Source: Spirochaetaceae bacterium | GTDB taxonomy: Bacteria > Spirochaetota > Spirochaetia > Treponematales > Breznakiellaceae | Length of the DNA: 15,608 nt | NCBI GenBank assembly: GCA_031288215.1 | Contig: JAITRV010000166.1 | Location: 1 to 15,608 of the forward strand | Direction: 5' to 3' | Notes under the pieces: generated by a model | The model's input: only the letters and a program-made list of their open reading frames with translations | What the model was told of the DNA's origin: nothing | Databases searched by the model: none | Shown here: positions 1 to 7,168 of the stretch, in pieces | Layout of the letters: every line of letters starts with the position of its first letter | Position numbering within the stretch: position 1 is the stretch's first letter | Program-made: the position numbers and the translations under genes

Positions 1-447
1 GGCCTTGGAAACGACCTTGTTCTGGTCCGCATAGACAATACAGTGAGGCCCTTCCGCAAGATTCGCGGCGGTAAGCGTATACCAGGCCGAACTCACCACG
101 GACTGGACCTGAAAATCCTCGGCGATCCCTTGTTCCCAAGCGGCAAAGAGATCCAGATCGCCATTGCCCATACGGTAGCTCTCCCCGGGCGCATAGGATG
201 TTCCCGAACCGTCCGGCTTGGTATTCCACCCGGCAAAAAAATGGCCTTCTTTGGATAAGCCGGTGTTCAGCGCCGCCGTGAAGCTTGCCCCCGGCGCATA
301 CCGCTCATCAGGAGGAAGTTCCCCGGCGCCTCCGTTTCTATCGTAGCGGAGCGCAAACGCCGATTCCGATCCGTCAGGACAGGAGGAAAGGATCAGGAGG
401 CCCGCCGCGATAAGCCCTATATTCAAACAAAGATTTTTCATTTTCAT
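1..447 (-). CDS. Partial lipoprotein with Listeria–Bacteroides (InlB B-type) repeat; 3' end outside window
   Basis: The reading frame is open from an ATG at 447 to the left edge, giving 149 codons. Residues 1–23 form a lipoprotein signal: a basic start (MKMK), a hydrophobic stretch, then the lipobox LSSC with the acceptor Cys at about residue 23, so the product should be lipidated and surface or periplasm attached. Residues about 30–104 match the Listeria–Bacteroides repeat (Flg_new type), with the features YDRNGGAGELPP, GHFFAGWNT and a closing LFAAW. Such repeats are common in surface proteins, including those of termite-gut treponemes. From about residue 106 a second domain begins (AWYTLTAANLAEG, CIVYAD) but is cut off. 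It faintly recalls the region before the catalytic part of secreted hyicolysin-like metalloproteases, which is only a guess. A second ATG lies two codons in (441). No good Shine-Dalgarno sequence precedes either start. Confidence 0.8.
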   Translation of the reverse strand, partial: MKMKNLCLNIGLIAAGLLILSSCPDGSESAFALRYDRNGGAGELPPDERYAPGASFTAALNTGLSKEGHFFAGWNTKPDGSGTSYAPGESYRMGNGDLDLFAAWEQGIAEDFQVQSVVSSAWYTLTAANLAEGPHCIVYADQNKVVSKA

Positions 448-452
448 CTTTA

Positions 453-481
453 TTTATACTACTTTCTTCCGGAAAAATCAA
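453..481 (-). promoter_or_regulatory. Candidate promoter of the lipoprotein gene
   Basis: On the minus strand TTGATT (481–476), a 17-bp spacer, then TATAAA (458–453). The -10 box ends only 5 nt before the ATG at 447, so transcription would start at or just inside the start codon. This fits a leaderless message and the lack of a ribosome-binding site. The prediction is from sequence only. Confidence 0.45.
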
Positions 482-490
482 TAATACTAT

Positions 491-526
491 AAAAAACCGC
501 AAAAAATATAAAAAACGCAAAAAAAT
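491..526. repeat. A/T-tract imperfect direct repeat in comF–lipoprotein spacer
   Basis: Two near-identical units made of an A6 tract, C(C)GC, another A-tract and T sit back to back (about 491–509 and 510–526). On the minus strand, just after the comF stop, they read as T-runs separated by GCG. They could help end comF transcription or act as curved DNA upstream of the lipoprotein promoter. No clear GC-rich hairpin precedes the T-runs, so I do not call a terminator. Confidence 0.45.
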
Positions 527-534
527 CCCCCCTC

Positions 535-1275
535 CTACCGGTAGAAAAGGGTAAGACCGTAGACCCGCTCGGCTCCCCCCTCCTTTAAGGCGGCGGCGCA
601 GGCCTCCAGGGTGGAACCGGTGGTGATCAGGTCGTCAAAGAGCAGGACCGACCGGGGGGGCTTTTGGGTACAGCGGATGCGGCCCCGGAGGTTCACCTTC
701 CGCTGTTCCGCTTTGAGTTCCTTCTGGCTTTGGGAGGCAAGCCGTTTGAGGCAGCGGGAAAGGGGAAGAGAGGCGGCGGGTTTTCCGGCGGGCTTTTCCA
801 GGAGGGCCGCCAGGTGTTCCACCTGATCCCAGCCGGTGCGGCGGATCTTGCCCGGCCGGGGGGGCACCGGCACCCAGCAGAGGCCCCGTTCCCCCGGAGG
901 AAAAACGGCGAGGCTCTCCCGGAGTTTTTCCGCGAGGAAATTCCCCAGGCTCGGGGCTTTGCCGAACTTATAGGCGCGGAGGAGGCGCCGGTAGGGGCCC
1001 CCGTAGGGAAAGACGGCAAAGACGGCTTCCAGGAGGCTCCCCTCCCCCCGCTCCTCCGCCTCCCGGCAGGGAAGGCAGCGGCCGCGTTCCGAGATGAGGG
1101 GCCGCCCGCAGCGCTCACAGCGGCGTTCACCGGCCGCTGTGAGGGAGGCCATACAGGAGGCGCAGAGGCCGTACCGGGCCTCCCGGGGATCCAGGGGGGC
1201 CGCGCCGCAGAGGACGCAGCCCGCGGGGAAGAGCCATTCCCGGATAAAGGCATGGGATACGAATCGACTATTCAT
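535..1275 (-). CDS. comF: ComF family protein (double zinc ribbon plus phosphoribosyltransferase fold)
   Basis: Predicted 246 aa, a usual ComFC length. The N-terminal 75 residues carry four CxxC pairs (CVLC at 20–23, then CASC, CERC and CLPC), the double zinc ribbon of the family. The C-terminal half has the PRTase core, with the PRPP-binding motif VLLFDDLITTGST near the end and a preceding KxxQRxxN-type stretch. In known bacteria ComFC is needed for uptake or processing of transforming DNA, but many non-competent species keep it, so the role here is open. I chose the ATG at 1275. A frame-extending TTG at 1344 would overlap the mutS stop by 8 bp, but the 23 extra codons are AT-rich, contain a tandem repeat and look non-coding. 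It lies 61 bp after mutS on the same strand and is probably co-transcribed with it. Confidence 0.88.
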   Translation of the reverse strand: MNSRFVSHAFIREWLFPAGCVLCGAAPLDPREARYGLCASCMASLTAAGERRCERCGRPLISERGRCLPCREAEERGEGSLLEAVFAVFPYGGPYRRLLRAYKFGKAPSLGNFLAEKLRESLAVFPPGERGLCWVPVPPRPGKIRRTGWDQVEHLAALLEKPAGKPAASLPLSRCLKRLASQSQKELKAEQRKVNLRGRIRCTQKPPRSVLLFDDLITTGSTLEACAAALKEGGAERVYGLTLFYR

Positions 1276-1306
1276 ACCTTTATAGAGGCGTCCGGATGCG
1301 GGGCGC

Positions 1307-1328
1307 TTCAATAAAATTTCAATAAAAT
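1307..1328. repeat. 11-bp perfect tandem duplication before comF
   Basis: TTCAATAAAAT occurs twice head to tail (1307–1317 and 1318–1328), in the spacer between mutS and the preferred comF start. It looks like a slippage duplication. It lies inside the alternative TTG-initiated reading frame, which argues that this extension is not coding. Confidence 0.8.
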
Positions 1329-1336
1329 GAAAAAAT

Positions 1337-3997
1337 TTAATCAAAGAGCATCGGGAGTCCCTGTTGTGAGGAGGGGTGTTTTCCCCGGGGGCCGTGGCTG
1401 GTTTTCCCTTCCAGGAAGGACTTCCAGGTGTGGATCCGGGTGAGGGCCTCCAGGGGGGTCATGCGGTTCAGGTCCAGGGCCCGGAGGTCTTCGATGAGGG
1501 GGGCAATTTCTTCGTACCGGTCATCCCGCTTGTCGGGGAGCTTTTCCCCTTCCATGAGGGCCCCCGAGGGCAGGGCCTGCCGGAAGGACTGTTCGTTCTC
1601 CTTGAGCCGGGTCATGATCTGGCCCGCCCGCCGGAGCACCCCCTGGGGGAGTCCCGCGAGGCTGGCTACCTGGAGGCCGTAGGATTCCGCCGCGGCCCCC
1701 TCCTTGAGTTTCCGCAAAAAGACGATTTCCCCGTTCCGGTCCAGGACCTCCATGGACCGGTTGGCCATCCGGGAGTGGGCGATGAGGGACAGCTCATGGT
1801 AGTGGGTGGCGAAAAGGGTCCGGCATTTGATGTGGTCCAGCAGCTCCTCGCAGACCGCCCAGGCGATGGAAAGGCCGTCTTTGGTCCCGGTGCCCCGGCC
1901 CACCTCATCCATGATCACCAGGCTCTGTTCCGTGGCGGTGTGGAGGATGTAGGCGGTCTCGTTCATCTCCACCAGGAAGGTCGATTCCCCCCGGGCGAGG
2001 TTGTCCGAGGCCCCCACCCGGCAGTAGATCCGGTCCACGAGGCCAATCTCCGCCTCCCGGGCGGGGACAAAGCTGCCCATCTGGGCCATGATGACGATCA
2101 GGGCCCCCTGGCGGAGGTAGGTGGACTTTCCCGCCATGTTGGGACCGGTGATCAGGGCAAAGGAGATCCCCTCCCCGTCCAGGTCCATGTCGTTGGGGAT
2201 GAATTCCCCCCGCTGCAGGTGGGTCTCCACCACGGGGTGGCGGCCCTCGATGATCCGCAGCCGGTTCCTGCCGTCCACCGCCGGCCTGATCCAGCCCTGG
2301 GCGGTGGCGGCCCAGGCCAGGGACTGGGCGGTATCCATCTCGGCGATCCGCCGGGCCGCGGCGGAGAGTTCCGGGATGAGGGCCTTGGCCTTTTCCCGGA
2401 GTTCCAGGAAGAGCTTCCGTTCCAGTTCCACCACCTTATCCGAAGCGCCGTTGATCTCCGATTCCAGGGAGGCGAGCTTATCCGTGGTGAAGCGCTCCCC
2501 GGAGACGACGTTCTGCCGGCGGATAAACCGGGGGGGAACCTTGGACAGGTTGGCCTTGGTGACCTCAAAGAAATAGCCGATGAGGCGGTTGTGCTGGATC
2601 TTGAGGTTGGGGATCCCCGTGGCCCGCCGTTCCTCCTCCAGGTAATCCTCCAGGAGTTTGCGGCCGTTGTCCCGGAAGCGGTGGAGTTCGTCCAACTCCG
2701 GGCTGTACCCTGCCCGGATGAGGTTCCCCTCGGTGAGCAGGATCGAGGGATCCTCCGCCAGGGATCGGCTCAGGAGTTCCATCAGGGCCATGAGCCGGTC
2801 AAAGGCGGCGGCGGTCAGGGAGGCCGCTTCGGCGGACTCAAAGTCCAGGGCCAGTTCCCGGCTGAGGGCCTCCAGGCTGTTAAAGGCGGCCAGGGCGTTC
2901 TTGACGGCCAGCATATCCTTCCCGTGGGCCCGGTCCATGGCCAGCCGGGAACCGAGGCGTTCCAGGTCCGGGGTCTTCCCTAAGAGGGCCCTGAGGGAGG
3001 ACAGGCGGCCCTGATCGTGGTAGAGGGTCTCCACCATGTCCAGCCGCCTCCGGATGCGCCCCTCGTCCCGCAGGGGGTGGAGGATCCGCCACTTGAGGAG
3101 CCGCCTCCCCATGGAGGTCTTGGTCTCGTCCAGGACCTCCAGCAGGGAAAACCGGACATCCCCGTCCCGGAGGTTGCGGATGAGTTCCAGGTTCCGCTGG
3201 GTGGCTTCGTCGACCCCGACGTATTCGGCCTCCCCGTAGAGGCTGATGGTCCTGACATGGGGGAGGAGGCTCTTGGCGGTATCGTCCAGGTATTCCAGGA
3301 GGACCCCCGCGGAGATGATCTCCGCCGCGTCCTCCTCCAGGCCGAAGCCCCGGAGGCTGTTTTTCCCCAGCTGCCGTTCCAGCCGCTCCCGGCTGCGGAC
3401 AGGATCGAAGAGCCAGTCCGCCCAGCGGTTGACCACCAGGGCAGGCCGGTTCAGGATCGCCTCCGCCAGGAGGGGATATTCCTCCAGGAGGGATTCCTGA
3501 ACCAGGATTTCCTTTACCTGGAGGCGCTCCAATTCCAGCCGGACCCGCTCGGCGGCCCCCTCAAAGGGGAAGGAGGTGGCATGGAAGTCCCCGGCGGAGA
3601 GGTCGATATAGGCGAAGGAGAGGAGTTTGGCGGTGGCGGAAAGGGCGCACAGGTAATTGGAGCTTCCCTTGTCCAGGAAATCATCGTCCACGGTGGTTCC
3701 CGGGGTGATAACCTCCACCACATCCCGTTCCACGATACCCCGGCCCTTCCCGGGTTCCGAAAGCTGCTCACAGATGGCGACCTTCTTACCCAGCCGCAGG
3801 AGCCGGGCAATATAGGAGCGGGCCGCATGATAAGGCAGGCCGCACATGGGCAGCCCGTTGCGGGCGGTGAGGGTGAGGTTAAGCAGATTTGAAACCTCCA
3901 AAGCATCCTCAGCGAACATTTCATAAAAATCCCCCAGCCGAAAAAAGAGTACCTCCCCCTGATGCTCCCGTTTTATCCGCCTGTACTGATCCAGCAT
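1337..3997 (-). CDS. mutS: DNA mismatch repair protein MutS
   Basis: 886 aa from the first ATG, a full-length MutS. It recognises base mismatches and small loops in the cytoplasm and starts methyl-independent or MutL-dependent repair. The mismatch-reading Phe-x-Glu is visible in GDFYEMF (F24, E26). The connector, lever and clamp regions follow. The ATPase domain has Walker A GPNMAGKST at 618–626, Walker B VIMDEVGRG with D697/E698, and ATHYHEL. The C-terminus QGLPMLFD resembles a sliding-clamp binding peptide. The conserved (T/S)PM that opens the family is split by this ATG: the Ser-Pro codons lie upstream in the same open frame. The only strong ribosome-binding site (4032–4026) also lies upstream, so the true start is probably an ATT at 4021–4019, adding eight residues. 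It follows ompH closely, as in T. pallidum. Confidence 0.97.
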   Translation of the reverse strand: MLDQYRRIKREHQGEVLFFRLGDFYEMFAEDALEVSNLLNLTLTARNGLPMCGLPYHAARSYIARLLRLGKKVAICEQLSEPGKGRGIVERDVVEVITPGTTVDDDFLDKGSSNYLCALSATAKLLSFAYIDLSAGDFHATSFPFEGAAERVRLELERLQVKEILVQESLLEEYPLLAEAILNRPALVVNRWADWLFDPVRSRERLERQLGKNSLRGFGLEEDAAEIISAGVLLEYLDDTAKSLLPHVRTISLYGEAEYVGVDEATQRNLELIRNLRDGDVRFSLLEVLDETKTSMGRRLLKWRILHPLRDEGRIRRRLDMVETLYHDQGRLSSLRALLGKTPDLERLGSRLAMDRAHGKDMLAVKNALAAFNSLEALSRELALDFESAEAASLTAAAFDRLMALMELLSRSLAEDPSILLTEGNLIRAGYSPELDELHRFRDNGRKLLEDYLEEERRATGIPNLKIQHNRLIGYFFEVTKANLSKVPPRFIRRQNVVSGERFTTDKLASLESEINGASDKVVELERKLFLELREKAKALIPELSAAARRIAEMDTAQSLAWAATAQGWIRPAVDGRNRLRIIEGRHPVVETHLQRGEFIPNDMDLDGEGISFALITGPNMAGKSTYLRQGALIVIMAQMGSFVPAREAEIGLVDRIYCRVGASDNLARGESTFLVEMNETAYILHTATEQSLVIMDEVGRGTGTKDGLSIAWAVCEELLDHIKCRTLFATHYHELSLIAHSRMANRSMEVLDRNGEIVFLRKLKEGAAAESYGLQVASLAGLPQGVLRRAGQIMTRLKENEQSFRQALPSGALMEGEKLPDKRDDRYEEIAPLIEDLRALDLNRMTPLEALTRIHTWKSFLEGKTSHGPRGKHPSSQQGLPMLFD

Positions 3998-4018
3998 GGG
4001 ACTTGAATCGGCAGAACT

Positions 4019-4032
4019 AATATATCCTCCTT
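4019..4032 (-). promoter_or_regulatory. Strong ribosome-binding site of mutS next to an in-frame ATT codon
   Basis: A full AAGGAGG (4032–4026) is followed after four bases by ATT (4021–4019), which is in frame with mutS. The annotated ATG at 3997 is 28 nt from this site and has no other SD. Between them the frame has no ATG, GTG, TTG or CTG. Initiation at AUU is known for infC and a few other genes. The 4-nt spacing is short. Confidence 0.5.
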
Positions 4033-4049
4033 CCGTTACAGAGACATCA

Positions 4050-4580
4050 TTATCGTCCGGCCCGGGCCGACAAATTCTGAATGAGACGGTCCGTTATATC
4101 CACGGTCGGGCTGTACCAGACGATGCCGGTATTCTCCTTGAGGCTTAACACCATGGTATACCCCTCGCTCTCGGCGATAAAACGGATCTCATTTAATACC
4201 TGATCTAAAAAAGTGCTCGACTGGGTAAGCCGGTTTTTCTGGCTTTCCAATTCGGCCGTTTTTAGCTGATAATACTCCTTGAGGTAATTCGACCGCCGGA
4301 TTACCTCGTTCTCCAAACGCAGGGCCTGTTCCTGCTCCCCCCGCATGGCCGCGGCGGCCTGGGACGTCTGCAATTCCTGGATCTCGGCGCTGATCCGGTC
4401 TATTTCGGCCTGAACCTGCCGGCTCCGCTCCTCAAACTCCCGGACCGCCCGGGATTCCCGGAAAAAAGCGGTGTACACCCGGGTCATATCCACCACCGCA
4501 AAACGGGTGAGCTGCTGCGCCCCCGCCGTAAGTCCCAGGCCCCCGATGAATAGACATAGCATAATATATTTTCTTACCAT
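4050..4580 (-). CDS. skp: OmpH/Skp family periplasmic chaperone
   Basis: Predicted 176 aa. Residues 1–21 are a signal peptide (MVRKYIML, hydrophobic core, cleavage after LTAGA). The mature protein opens with the family strand RFAVVDMTRVYTAF, then a charged helical, coiled-coil stretch at about 40–125 rich in Glu, Gln and Arg (the Skp tentacle), and closes with the head strands YTMVLSLKENTGIVWYSP and a last helix. Skp trimers hold unfolded outer-membrane proteins in the periplasm and pass them to BAM, which agrees with its place directly after bamA (17-bp gap). I chose the ATG at 4580 because it has a G-rich SD (GGGGGAG) 5 nt before it and starts the signal peptide. A TTG at 4601 would add seven residues before the signal peptide. 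The SD overlaps the end region of bamA, suggesting translational coupling. Confidence 0.9.
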   Translation of the reverse strand: MVRKYIMLCLFIGGLGLTAGAQQLTRFAVVDMTRVYTAFFRESRAVREFEERSRQVQAEIDRISAEIQELQTSQAAAAMRGEQEQALRLENEVIRRSNYLKEYYQLKTAELESQKNRLTQSSTFLDQVLNEIRFIAESEGYTMVLSLKENTGIVWYSPTVDITDRLIQNLSARAGR

Positions 4581-4597
4581 GATCACTCCCCCCTCGC

Positions 4598-7090
4598 TCA
4601 ATATGTAGATAACGCAAAGGATATGACAAAATCAATACCCGATGCGGGATTTTCGGCATTTCCCCCCAGAGCCCCCGGCACCCAGGTGAATTTTCCCTCA
4701 TGAAACATAAACCGCTTGGCAAAGATGAACCGGAAGGGAAACTGGGGTATGGTAAACCGAAGCCCCGCCCCAAAGCTAAAGCGGAGGTCCTCGGCGCTGA
4801 ATTCCGAGAACAGCGCCTCCGGGGTCAATTTCACCGCCGCCATATCGAAGAACCAGTCCAGGGCCAGCACATTGGGCACCAGGGGCATCCTGAGTTCCGC
4901 CCAGTTTTCCCAGAGGGCCAAGCCCCGGTTAAGCCGCTGATCGATCCAGCCCCGGCCGACAAACATGCCGTCCACCAGGAGCTTATTCGCCTCCTCAATA
5001 AAGGGCTTATCCGTATACCCCGGCTGGGGGAAGATAAAGGAGAGGCCCGTATGGATGCCGAATACCCCTTTGAAGGAAAAATTCTCCAGCACGGGGATGT
5101 TAAAGAGGGTGTGAAAGAATTCCGCCTTGGTTTCCGATTTTAAGTAGTGTTCCCGCTCAAAGGGGAAGAACCCGTAGACCCCGAAGCGCTGAATCCCATA
5201 ATACCCGCCGGAGGGATCGTAGAAGATATCCCGCCTGTCCAGGGAGACGCTGGCCCAGACGGATTCCGCCGGCACCCAGTTGTTGTTTCCCGCCCGGATG
5301 GTGGGATCAAAGGGCCGGTAAAGCCCCGCGTCATAGCTGTTGTATACCAGGGCGGAACGGACCCCCCCCCCTATTCCCAGGCCGTTCGAAAACCGGTAGC
5401 TCGTGGCAAATCCCAGGGAGAAATTCAACTGGTCATAGGTCATGAGGTAGGCCGAGGGGGGAAGCTTGTTGCTTGACTCGTACTCCCGGTAAGAATCAAA
5501 CCCGTCGGGAAAGGCCCAGGCCTCGTCGCCGTTGAACCGGGGATCCATATCGTCCAGGGCCGCCTGGCGCTTCTGATGCCGGAAGGTAAAGTCAAAGCTC
5601 CCGGCCAGGGGAAGCCCGAAAAGCCAGCGGTGGGTGTATTCCAACGAGACCCCCTGGGTTTCCGGGGACGCGCTGAGTTCCACCCCGAAGATATTCCCGG
5701 ACCCCACAAAGTTCCGGTCGCTCCACCTGACCCGGGCCGAAATGGGGAAGCTGTTCGGGTCCGAGGTCCCCGCAAAGGTAACCCCCAACTGGACATCCAT
5801 GGTGGGTTGTTCTTCCACGACAAAGATCAGGTCCATCAGGCTCTCGGCGCTTCCCGGAGGGGTCTCCGGCAGGACCGAAGAAAAGAACTGGAGGTTGTAA
5901 AGGTTCCGCAGCCCGTCCAGAACCTTGGTTTTGGAAAACACATCCCCCGGCTCCAGGGGAATTTCCCGGAGAATCACCTCTTCCTTGGTTTTTTCGTTCC
6001 CCCGGATAATGATATGCTCAATATGGGCCCGGCCCCGCTCAATGATGTTCAGCTTAAAACTGACGGTTCCCTGGAGGGTATTGCGGTCCTCATCCCGGGT
6101 AATGGTATTGAAGATATAGCCGTTTTCAAAGTAGAGGTCCGCCACCCGCTGGAGATCCGCCTCGACCCGCCGGGCATTGACGATTTCGCCGGCCTTGGAT
6201 CGGATCAGGTCGCTGAGCTGCTCCGTGGAAAAGATCCGGTTCCCCTCGAAGCTGACGCCGCCGAAACGGTATATTCTCCCCTCGGTAATCCGGAACATCA
6301 GGGTCAGCAGGTTGTTCCCCCGTTCATCCTTCCGGGTGTTCCTGACCACATCGATAACCGCGGCGTCGATATAGCCCCGATCATGGTAATACTGGGTAAC
6401 GGCGGCCATATCATTAACGAGCTTTGCCTCCTGAAAGGCCCCGTCATTGGCGAGGCCCTTCTTCTTGAGGGAAAGCTGCCCCCGGAGGGTTCCGGTGGAA
6501 AAGGCATCGTTTCCTTCAAAGCTGATTTCTTCGATGGTAATCCGCTCCCCTTCGGTAATAAAAAAGGTGAGGGTGATGGTGCCGTTGGGATTGGTGATGG
6601 TTTCCGACCGAATCCGTACATCGGGAAAGCCCCGTTCCTGGTACTTCTGGACAAGCGCCGTCTCGTCTATCCGCAGTTTGATCTGGTTCACCACATCGTT
6701 GACCTTCAGGGAGATCACGGCCTGGAGTTCCGATCGGGGCAGGATGCGGTTGCCGGAAAAGACTATCCGGGAAATCACGGGCCGCTCGGTAACGGAAAAC
6801 CGGATAATCACCTCGCTCCCCGCCAGATCCGAAGGGATCGCGTTGGGGGTCAGGCTGTCAAAATATTCCAGGGCATAGAGCCGCCCCTGAAGCTCCCAGA
6901 ACACTTCATCATTAAAGGTACGGCCGATATAGGGTTTTATGATGCCTTCCAGTTCCGAAAGGCTGATATGGTTGAGTCCCTCAAAAATAATATCTTTGAT
7001 GGGTTTGTCCTGATACCACTCACCGCTCTGCTGAGAAAACCCGGAAAAAACAACCAGCAGGGTAAAAACACATACGAGGCCTCTGCGCAT
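4598..7090 (-). CDS. bamA: Outer membrane protein assembly factor BamA (Omp85 family)
   Basis: 830 aa, normal for BamA. Residues 1–19 are a signal peptide (hydrophobic core, GFSQ). Five POTRA units follow, each opening with the repeated I.FEGN/FSGN type strand: about 31–102 (DIIFEGLN), 103–183 (RIVFSGNR), 184–272 (EISFEGND), 273–353 (GVSFEGNR) and 354–429 (HIIIRGNE). The rest, 430–830, is the 16-strand barrel. BamA inserts beta-barrel proteins into the outer membrane. The loop-6 motif, usually VRGF, reads VGRGW (711–715). The protein ends FVISFALSTY, an aromatic end as expected, but Tyr instead of the usual Phe or Trp. The start at 7090 has AAGGAG 5 nt upstream. It is the counterpart of T. 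pallidum TP0326 (Tp92) and sits between tamB and skp, its likely partners. Confidence 0.96.
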   Translation of the reverse strand: MRRGLVCVFTLLVVFSGFSQQSGEWYQDKPIKDIIFEGLNHISLSELEGIIKPYIGRTFNDEVFWELQGRLYALEYFDSLTPNAIPSDLAGSEVIIRFSVTERPVISRIVFSGNRILPRSELQAVISLKVNDVVNQIKLRIDETALVQKYQERGFPDVRIRSETITNPNGTITLTFFITEGERITIEEISFEGNDAFSTGTLRGQLSLKKKGLANDGAFQEAKLVNDMAAVTQYYHDRGYIDAAVIDVVRNTRKDERGNNLLTLMFRITEGRIYRFGGVSFEGNRIFSTEQLSDLIRSKAGEIVNARRVEADLQRVADLYFENGYIFNTITRDEDRNTLQGTVSFKLNIIERGRAHIEHIIIRGNEKTKEEVILREIPLEPGDVFSKTKVLDGLRNLYNLQFFSSVLPETPPGSAESLMDLIFVVEEQPTMDVQLGVTFAGTSDPNSFPISARVRWSDRNFVGSGNIFGVELSASPETQGVSLEYTHRWLFGLPLAGSFDFTFRHQKRQAALDDMDPRFNGDEAWAFPDGFDSYREYESSNKLPPSAYLMTYDQLNFSLGFATSYRFSNGLGIGGGVRSALVYNSYDAGLYRPFDPTIRAGNNNWVPAESVWASVSLDRRDIFYDPSGGYYGIQRFGVYGFFPFEREHYLKSETKAEFFHTLFNIPVLENFSFKGVFGIHTGLSFIFPQPGYTDKPFIEEANKLLVDGMFVGRGWIDQRLNRGLALWENWAELRMPLVPNVLALDWFFDMAAVKLTPEALFSEFSAEDLRFSFGAGLRFTIPQFPFRFIFAKRFMFHEGKFTWVPGALGGNAENPASGIDFVISFALSTY

Positions 7091-7109
7091 CTATGCTCCT
7101 TCATTCGAT

Positions 7110-7137
7110 TTTAACATGAACAGTTTAACATGAACAG
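7110..7137. repeat. 14-bp perfect tandem duplication between tamB and bamA
   Basis: TTTAACATGAACAG is repeated exactly, head to tail (7110–7123 and 7124–7137), in the 78-bp tamB–bamA spacer, ending about 20 bp before the bamA start. It could be a paired regulator site, or a recent slippage duplication. I found no clear -35/-10 pair next to it. Confidence 0.85.
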
Positions 7138-7168
7138 GACAAAAAGCCCATACCTTCGGGAGGCCCGC

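Noticed and set aside
535..560. CTACCGGTAG palindrome at the comF stop followed by a T-rich stretch as a terminator
   Set aside because: The stem has no room for a loop and the T-run is offset by a G-run.
1276..1344. TTG start giving ComF 23 more residues
   Set aside because: The extension is AT-rich, contains an 11-bp tandem repeat, lacks a good SD and is not part of the known family N-terminus.
1376..2983. A 535-codon open frame on the plus strand, antisense to mutS
   Set aside because: It is a shadow of a GC-rich gene with few stops, has Gly/Pro/Val-rich low-quality composition and no SD, and mutS on the other strand is certain.
4581..4601. TTG start adding seven residues to OmpH/Skp
   Set aside because: It would place residues before the signal peptide; the ATG at 4580 has a well-spaced SD.
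5576..7114. A 512-codon open frame on the plus strand, antisense to bamA
   Set aside because: The same GC-driven shadow effect; the bamA frame has five clear POTRA units and a signal peptide.
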